From assembly GCF_026151205.1 (NCBI RefSeq), contig NC_087078.1:1257675-1321674 (forward strand): a DNA stretch of 64,000 nt, given 5' to 3'. Of this stretch, positions 56,643-64,000 are shown one piece after another. A program made the translations under genes and the position numbers. The notes under the pieces were generated by a model. That model searched no databases and was not told the DNA's origin. It saw only the letters and a program-made list of their open reading frames with translations. Position 1 is the stretch's first letter; every line of letters starts with the position of its first letter. Origin of the DNA: Bolinopsis microptera. Lineage: Eukaryota; Ctenophora; Tentaculata; Lobata; Bolinopsidae.

Positions 56643-59583
56643 TATGGACACGTTCATTTGAGTTTGAGGATATTGGTAAACAAAAATGATAGCGTTTTCG
56701 ACGATAGTGGCTTAATTTTGACATCTATTAACCTAGCACGTTCAGAAGTTCTGAACATTAGCCACGTAACCCATACTCCCATATGCACTGCTCAGAAAGA
56801 AAATCTATTGTTGTTAGGCACTATAATGGTTCAAATGTCACATTTTGTGTGACTTAGTTAACTGCAGTTGTCTAATTATCATTCCTTGGTCTAAAATATA
56901 GTAGATTAGGTCAATCTAACAATTATGATACAACGTTGGTTAAAGGGCACGGATCGAACGGTTACAAGGCAATATTTGGGTAACTTTGTCACACTCAGAA
57001 TACCAAACCTCTATTCTACTGTGAGGTGTTCTCGAAAACCTTTTAACTCATTATTTGATGGTTGATCTACCAATCATAGCCCTAAAATATGTTGTTTCGA
57101 ATAGTTAGCTAATACAGGAACTTGGTTATTGGGAAATGAGGTTAATTCTGTCACAATATATGGAATTTTAAATTTTGGGCGAATTATTTATATCTGTTTT
57201 TGGTTTGAAAGGCGGGAAAACTTTACATGATGACAATGTAGTTGATGCAAGTTAAGATCAGTTGATGTTTACATTGTCACAAAAAATGATACGGAATCGT
57301 AAATAGGTTAAAAACAATGATTATATAGAATGAAATAGTCTCTTATAATAACTCTTATAATAACTGATGTGACAAAGTAAACATGTCTTGCCCCTATTTT
57401 AAAGATCTATATATTCTATGACTCTATTAGAATTCAACATTCTTTCAGAAAAAAATCGGTAGAATATTGTCCAGAACATCAGAGCTCAAGTTTAACAATT
57501 TTAGGTTAAATTTGTCAAAGTCACCAAAAATGTGACAAAATTAACTTTTCCTGCCCCAAAAATTTCAAGATAGTGTGTAAAAATGAGCATAGGCTGCCTT
57601 ATTACCTATATAAATCAATCCAAACTACGAAAAAGATCTGTTAATCTTATGACGATTACCTAACTCTAATAATAACTGATGAGTGATGTGACAAAGTAAA
57701 CATGTCTTGCCCCAATTTTGAAGATCTATAACTTTATTAGAATTCAGCATTCTTTCAGAAACGATTGGTAGAATATTGTCCAGAACAGCAGAGCTCAAGT
57801 TTACCAATTTTAGATTAATTTGTCAAAGACACTGAAAATGTAACAAAATTAACTTTCCTTGCCCCAACAATATCAAGATAGTGTGTTGAAATTGACAATT
57901 GACATAGGATGCTTAATTGCCTATATTAATCAATCCAAACGACGAAAAAGATCTGTTAATCTGATGACGATTACCTAACTCTAATAATAACTGATGTGAC
58001 AAAGTAAACATGTCTTGCCTCTATTTTGAAGATCTATAACTCTATTAGAATTCAACATTCTTTCAGAAACGATTGGTAGAATATTGTCCAGAACATCAGA
58101 GCTCAAGTTGTGACAAAGTAAACATGTCTTGCCTCTATTTTGAAGATCTATAACTCTATTAGAATTCAACATTCTTTCAGAAACGATTGGTAGAATATTG
58201 TCCAGAACATCAGAGCTCAAGTTTAACAATTTTAGGTTAAATTTGTCAAAGTCAACAAAAATGTGACAAAATTAACTTTCCCTGCCCCAACAATATCAAG
58301 ATAGTGTGTTAAAATTGGCATAGGATGCTTTATTGCCTATATTAATCGATCCAAACTACGAAAAATATCTGTTAATCTGATGACGATTACCTAACTCTAA
58401 TAATAACTGATGTGACAAAGTAAACATGTCTTGCCTCTATTTTGAAGATCTATAGCTCTTATCTATTAGAATTCAACATTCTTTCAGAAACGATTGGTAG
58501 AATATTGTCCAGAACATCAGAGCTCAAGTTTAACAATTTTAGATTAATTTGTCAAAGACGCTGAAAATGTGACAAAATTAACTTTCCCTGCCCCAACAAT
58601 ATCAAGATAGTGTGTTAAAATTGGCATAGGATGCTTTATTGCCTATATTAATCGATCCAAACTACGAAAAAGATCTGTTAATCTGATGACGATTACTTAA
58701 CTCTTATAATAACTGATGTGACAAAGTAAACATGTCTTGCCCCTATTTTGAAGAGCTATACCTCTATTAGAATACTATGTAACTTTATCATCAATGAACT
58801 AGTTATTTTGCCAGCAAGGAGCTAACAGAGTTATAATAATTTGTTTGTGACGAAATTACCCTATTTTTGACCATGTTGCGGTAGTTTAATTGTGACACTG
58901 TTAACATATTACCACCCGATAATGATTTATGTGACTGGTGCGTGGTACTAGCAGTGTTGTTTGATCCATAGTACGTAATATAAGGGGTTTAAGCTGGTAT
59001 ATCATTATTTGTTCAATTTCACACATGTTCAGATATCATCAAGATTATGTGACAAAGTAAACTTGTTTGTGCCTTCTGTGTTTTAATTCCTTACGACTAT
59101 ATGATATAATAACAATTCCTAGCACTTCCAGGCCATCAAATAAACCTACACTACTCAGCATTTGTTATCAGGGTGCCCTAAACATTCTTCACATGTTTTC
59201 TTAAATGTGTGACAGAGTAAACCTGAGTGCACCATCTAACGAAAAAACTCGTCAAATATGTAGGTAATGGTCATATGTACCCATCCAATCAACTGGACAC
59301 TCAAAAATTTGGTCAAAAACGGCAGCAAGGGGTCCATATTTACTCCGTCACATGTTTATAGTGTGACAATGTAACCATTTCCATGCCGGCCGTATTTAAG
59401 CGATATCTTATCAGCTGATTAAGATATCGTTAAGTGACAAAGTTAACCTAGAGGATGAGACGATTATCCTAACCATCAAGGGTTTGTGTAATTTCATAGT
59501 GTGACAAAGTCAACTACACTGTGCCTTTTAATAGGGTCACTTATATTTACCAATATCCTCAAACTCAAATGAACGTGTCCTTA
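56643..59583. mobile_element. Second TGTCACA-motif element, inverted and longer
   Basis: Starts and ends with the same inverted repeats as 21152-23338 and runs in the opposite orientation, so the motif mainly reads TGTGACAAAGTAAAC. The roughly 300-base inner block (GTAAACATGTCTTGCC, CCAGAACATCAGAGCTCAAG) is present about six times against three in the other copy. No Penelope-like repeats flank it. Confidence 0.87.
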
Positions 59584-60837
59584 TATGAAGTGGCCCGACG
59601 GTCCTACGATGTCGACAAAAGTCTGCTCCTTCGCAATATAGAGTTAGACCACTCCCCTATAATTATGTGTATAAAAGGAGTCTATTTTGCGCGCGCGACG
59701 CCGGTTATGTGTTAATTAATTACAGGCATAGCAACGAGTCTTTGGTGCTTGACGACTGTTACAAACGGATCAATCATCAATTTAAGTGTTATTTTGGTGA
59801 AACAAGCTTAATAAATTACCGAGTGATAAAATTCAGCAAGTCAAAACAAATAAAATTATGATATCAGCTGATAAACTCGTGGCTGATTATTTAACAGTTA
59901 ATCGACCCTGAATGGTAGAAAGCATTGGAATACATAGTTGAGAACAGATGTTACTTTACAGTTACATCCAAGAAGCAACTATAATATCAAGATTGCGGTC
60001 TGCAGCTGCTTTTAAAGAATCGTATATCAAATAAAAGGCTCGAAAGTCGATGGTGCTGTGATGTGTCGAGTAAGCATCAAAATGTATTAGTTTATGTGAG
60101 ATACAAATAATAACTAAGACGAGACAGCATTATATTTTATTACAGTTAATAAGTTGGCATACGATGTAATAATATGACGTGACATGATACGCATATCGTT
60201 TTGTTCACACGAAACAAAACCGCGCAAAGTATGAAATGATCTACAACCAAACCACATACAGATCGACGGCGACACCTCAGATGCGCGCAGAATTTTTCAA
60301 GTTCTGCACGCCTAATATAATAATAATATAAACGATTATTACATTGTACATGCGCCAAACACCACTCTGGGATACAACAAAGTAGAACAATTTAATTGTA
60401 TGCAGTAGGGAAATTTGACCGTGCGTGGTGTTACCGCGGCGAAATTCTTGTTCATACAATGAGCAAGAAAGGCAATTGTGGAGTAGTAAAAAAATTCAAA
60501 ATATCTGTAGATCTATGATATGATTATGAAAATTGTGTAAAAACAACAGATACGAAATATGACCAGATTTGATGATCATATCATTATCACAGGTCAGCTT
60601 GTTGTTTACTGTTAACTAACCAAAACCTGTATTCCTAATAGGCATGTTTATTTAGTACCTATGTGAGAACTACACCCGCTACTCAACATCGTCAGCTACT
60701 CAACATCAATCAGACATCAGTGACCTGGTCTCAGTTCGTGTGTTTGCAAGAACTATTTGTCTAATCAATGTTTATATTTATTATTTGATCAAACCATTGT
60801 TTCACGGTCAATCGTTAGAGTAGGAACAAATTTCACA
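59584..60837. other. Spacer with no gene seen
   Basis: AT-rich with scattered short frames on both strands, none supported. Confidence 0.35.
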
Positions 60838-61045
60838 TAGCCATGTGTATACGCGTACTTTACCTGAGGACCCCAGGCTTTAATGTTGTTAAACATTAAT
60901 ACTAATAGAGATTAGGCGGAATGACAGGCTGAGCGCGGCCCAGTAAACGCGTACTGCGTGACGCGCTTGTTTCACAAGTAGAATATATATCCTTCGGCGG
61001 TCGCGCGCTACTGCAAGCGAGAGGGCTCTGGTTAGAGCAAGGAAC
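60838..61045. repeat. CpG-rich dispersed repeat copy
   Basis: GTAAACGCGTACTGCGTGAC, CTTGTTTCACAAGTAGAATA and GCGCGCTACTGCAAGCGAGA match segments at 43560-44480 and 30870-30930, inverted. Confidence 0.75.
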
Positions 61046-61097
61046 AAATTAAACACATCTTCCTCAAATGGGTTATCGTGCATTAAATATTTCATGC

Positions 61098-61304
61098 TTA
61101 AAGCATTATATCAGTAATACCTGCTTTTTGAAAACCATCTTTTATTTGACCACCTCGGTCCTGCATTTCAGTGTAAACTTTTACAAAATGTGGAGGTAAA
61201 TAATAACTCCAAAGAGGTGAACGAGGAAGCCGAAAATCAAGAAAGTGATCATGCCATAATGTGATACTTAGAATATTTAAATTGTATAATAACTCCTTTT
61301 TCAT
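61098..61304 (-). CDS. Candidate exon or gene fragment, unknown
   Basis: A frame of 68 residues reads HDHFLDFRLPRSPLWSYYLP, then YTEMQDRGGQIKDGFQKAGI, with GCAG/GTATTA as a possible donor near the end. The composition is protein-like, and an I..GF.KAGI pattern recalls the end of pogo-type DDE transposases, but the match is weak. No partner exon found. Confidence 0.3.
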   Translation of the reverse strand: MKKELLYNLNILSITLWHDHFLDFRLPRSPLWSYYLPPHFVKVYTEMQDRGGQIKDGFQKAGITDIML

Positions 61305-61424
61305 TGATCCAGTGATATAGTTTAGTCCGAATCCGATGATAGAAATTACGATTGACTGAAATTAAACAGTATCATAAACATGAGTTCGCAGTGGAATAAT
61401 TTAGGAAAAAATTGCAACCGACTT

Positions 61425-61535
61425 TAACTTGGACGGACCTTAAACGGACGGAATTTATTTGAACGGACATTAAGATGAACGCTAGGACCTCCAGCGTTCA
61501 ATTTATGTCCGTTCAAATAAGGTCCGATAAGGTAT
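61425..61535 (+). repeat. Dispersed repeat with GGACGGACC blocks, second copy
   Basis: TTATTTGAACGGACATTA and AATTTATGTCCGTTCAAATA are inverted within the copy, forming a hairpin. Related to 13740-13870. Confidence 0.7.
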
Positions 61536-61936
61536 ATAATAATATATAATATGCTATATATAGTTATTCAGTCATATGTACTTGTCGAGAAGAATTGAAA
61601 TAAAGGTAAAGTCGAACCGCGGTGGTAAGAAATTATTCAATTAAACTGGTGTTCTAATTTTACTTATCAATTTGGTAAATTTGATAAAAACTTAACGAGA
61701 ATTCATTGAATTAAGATTTAACTTCAATCGAGCGAAATAATTTGTCTGCAGCTGTTATCAGCTAAAGGTTAAGTTTGTTAATTAACGAAATTAGGGAAAA
61801 GAGTCAACACCAAAAAGATAATTTTTTTGTAACGCGTCCCTAGTCACGAATAGAATTAATTTTGTCTTCAAATACATCGATCAATCGGTGGTAAGAGCAG
61901 TATAGATTTTGTTGCAATTCAACTTGTTTCCATTAT

Positions 61937-62479
61937 TCCCTCTGTCCCTCTGTCCCTCTGTCCCTCTGTCCCTCTGTCCCTCTGTCCCTCTGTCCCTCTG
62001 TCCCTCTGTCCCTCTGTCCCTCTGTCCCTCTGTCCCTCTGTCCCTCTGTCCCTCTGTCCCTCTGTCCCTCTGTCCCTCTGTCCCTCTGTCCCTCTGTCCC
62101 TCTGTCCCTCTGTCCCTCTGTCCCTCTGTCCCTCTGTCCCTCTGTCCCTCTGTCCCTCTGTCCCTCTATCGCGCTGTCCCGCTGTCCCGCTGTCCCTCTG
62201 TCCCTCTGTCCCTCTGTCCCTCTGTCCCTCTGTCCCTCTGTCCCTCTGTCCCTCTGTCCCTCTGTCCCTCTATCGCGCTGTCCCTCTGTCCCTCTGTCCC
62301 TCTGTCCCTCTGTCCCTCTGTCCCTCTGTCCCTCTGTCCCTCTGTCCCTCTGTCCCTCTGTCCCTCTGTCCCTCTGTCCCTCTGTCCCTCTGTCCCTCTG
62401 TCCCTCTGTCCCTCTGTCCCTCTGTCCCTCTGTCCCTCTGTCCCTCTGTCCCTCTGTCCCTCTGTCCCTCTGTCCCTCT
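61937..62479. repeat. 8-bp TCCCTCTG array, about 68 copies
   Basis: Very regular, with two small variant islands of TATCGCG/TCCCGCTG near 62167 and 62271 that suggest block duplication. Frames of CPSVPLSL repeats on it are artefacts. Confidence 0.97.
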
Positions 62480-63301
62480 TTTTTCCGTCTCTTCCTGTCC
62501 ATTTTTTTTTCATAGCAGGAACCCATGTTTTTCTAAGTCTAAAGTGGTGTCAAGAGACATTAAGACATTATACAATGTTATTTACTTAATTTGTGATTTT
62601 TACACCACCTGGGGGTCCATTTTTCGGGACCTAAATTATTTATTACTTGGCCAATTTTGTATTTATTTTTACTAACGTAAAGGCCATAAAAGCATTCGAC
62701 CCAGCAAAAAAATATTCAAAAGTATATCTCTCACGGTTGTTGCGGAAAGTCTTAAAGTTGAAACCGTAGTGTCAGTAAAATTGCAACAGATATATATACA
62801 TAAATATTTATATTTTTTCAGAACTCAGTAAAGAATTTTCCTCTACCACTTATACACGAAGGCCAACGCAGTTTATAACTTTAAAATCCAAAGATATCTT
62901 ACTACATTACTTCATAGACAATTTTAAAATTTGGACAGACACAATAATATTAATTGTTTTATTCTGAATATTTGTTTAATAAACTGTTTAGAAGTTTTTT
63001 GGAAATTTTGATAATTTGATTGAGTGAAGAAATCACAAATTAAGTGCGAGATCATGTATCCGCCAGATTTTAAAATGGTCATAACTCGGTCTAGTTATAA
63101 ACACCCAACTTGAAATTTTGGGAAAGCACTTCAATTATCAAACCACATGTGTCTGGAAATTTTGGAGTTCCTAACGTTTTCACTTTATGACGACAAAAGA
63201 GAAAAAGAGGGAGTGGTGTGCCACACCCTCTGTAATCGATAAAGTTTTATAAAAATTTCAGGAAATTCAAGTTTGACCCATATCTATGTTCTCTGAAATC
63301 T
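62480..63301. other. Spacer with no gene seen
   Basis: AT-rich unique DNA downstream of the frameshifted exon. Confidence 0.35.
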
Positions 63302-63500
63302 TTACCCCTTCCGGGTATACTCGTCTTGGACACTGTTGACGTGTTTGTTCAGACCACACTCTTCACATGCCTGAACGTACTGTTCTATGTCTTGCCTCAT
63401 GTTCCTTGTTCATCTCCTCCCACTTCGCTTTATTCTCCTTGATCCGCTCCTGAACATTGCCAGCATTCTTCTTGATCTCCCGGTTCTCTTCTTCCATAGC
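63302..63500 (-). pseudogene. Terminal exon of a coiled-coil protein with a one-base frameshift
   Basis: The minus strand from 63497 reads MEEENREIKKN, then QERIKENKAKWEEMNKE. It shifts frame at about 63401 and continues RQDIEQYVQACEECGLNKHV, ending SVQDEYTRKG and TAA at 63302-63304. Dropping one base restores a single smooth helix-rich protein, so one C was gained, by mutation or sequencing error. An in-frame stop just upstream (near 63510) suggests a splice acceptor or a second lesion. I do not recognise the family. Confidence 0.5.
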
Positions 63501-63530
63501 CGTCTCCACTCTTTACTCTTCTGCTGCGTA

Positions 63531-64000
63531 GATCGTAGTTTACTTCAGTCACCAATGAAATAGATGTACTCTCACCTTTGTGATAGAGTCAGCTAAAGCT
63601 CCATGCTAAGATAGGTAACAACGTTAGTAACAATCATAACAACCTCTCAACCCACTCAGGCCAGGGAGGAAGCTAATAGTATTTTTGTTAATAAGTTTTA
63701 ATCGAGTCAAAAAATATCCTACACAATCGAAGATACAGCCAATTAAAATGTTGCTCGCACTAAACATAACGTAATATCAACAAAACCGATAATAAATGCC
63801 GTTTAAACAATCTTTGCACGTGCTCGTGCGAGTAACAACCCTCGTTACCATGGTTACTTTGCAACCTTTTGCTTTTTACCTAATTTGCACGTGGGCGGTC
63901 GTACATTGTACAGTGTACGTACAAAGATAATTCTCTAAAGGCAAATTAGGTAAATCAATATTATGCATGTAATCTGAAGATAAGTTTGCATTTTGAGATA
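63531..64000. other. Upstream flank of the frameshifted exon
   Basis: Holds two CACGTG-core sites (GCACGTGCTCGTGCGAG near 63816, GCACGTGGGCG near 63887). No exon defined. Confidence 0.35.

Noticed and set aside
61909-62589. 226-residue CPSVPLSL and 197-residue GQRDRGTE frames
   Set aside because: Both strands of an 8-bp array are open; this is low-complexity DNA, not genes.
63843-63857. RFX X-box (GTTACCATGGTTAC) marking a cilia gene
   Set aside because: The second half-site does not fit the RRNRAC pattern, and the downstream protein is unidentified.

Overview
The window is eukaryotic, almost certainly animal, nuclear DNA. It is AT-rich, and its few genes are split by introns with GT/AG borders, several with a GTTAGT donor. 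The space between genes is filled with tandem arrays, inverted-repeat elements and decayed retroelements. The only gene I can name is the 3' end of COG2, a Golgi tethering subunit. The repeat content (Penelope-like insertions, mariner-, MULE- and hAT-like short elements, dispersed CpG-rich repeats) suits an invertebrate, perhaps a marine or early-branching one, but I cannot place the species. There is no sign of bacterial genes, operons, CRISPR or phage.

Layout. 0-3.3 kb: last four coding exons of COG2 on the plus strand, with near-identical foldback elements in two introns and a minisatellite that starts inside the stop-codon segment. 3.7-4.1 kb: an intronless two-helix membrane protein on the minus strand. 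5.8-9.4 kb: a Penelope-like insertion with a 13-bp target duplication, filled by a 1.4-kb-arm palindrome. 9.9-12.1 kb: a 189-bp duplication and an alternating ~175-bp satellite cut by a MULE-like MITE. 14-17.4 kb: a CCCT array, then a MULE-like element carrying a nested G-tailed element. 19.4-27.9 kb: a six-exon minus-strand gene for an unrecognised coiled-coil protein. Its 4.7-kb intron holds a 63-bp array, a second Penelope-like insertion and a 33-bp array. 28.9-30.4 kb: two retroelement remnants and the 3' exons of a single-pass membrane protein. 31.6-34.6 kb: a 79-bp minisatellite that reverses orientation midway. 35.3-36.4 kb: two tRNA-like, hairpin-ended repeat units. 36.4-42.6 kb: mostly featureless, with one candidate exon and a microRNA-like hairpin. 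42.6-49.5 kb: CpG-rich repeats, an 81-bp array, three MITEs with paired GAA-loop hairpins, and a 3.6-kb palindrome. 50.5-52.1 kb: a retroelement fragment carrying a GGGA array and a mariner-type MITE. 52.8-55.9 kb: a duplicated hypothetical gene, one copy open and two broken. 56.6-59.6 kb: a non-coding element packed with TGTCACA motifs, an inverted relative of the one at 21-23 kb. 61.9-62.5 kb: an 8-bp array. 63.3-63.5 kb: a frameshifted terminal exon.

The genes do not form an obvious pathway. The most unusual theme is structural. Inverted duplication recurs at every scale, from 19-base hairpins to kilobase palindromes, and arrays have grown inside or against coding exons. The strongest candidates for something undescribed are the TGTCACA-motif elements, the paired GAA-loop hairpin elements, the head-to-head minisatellite, and the COG2 stop-codon minisatellite.
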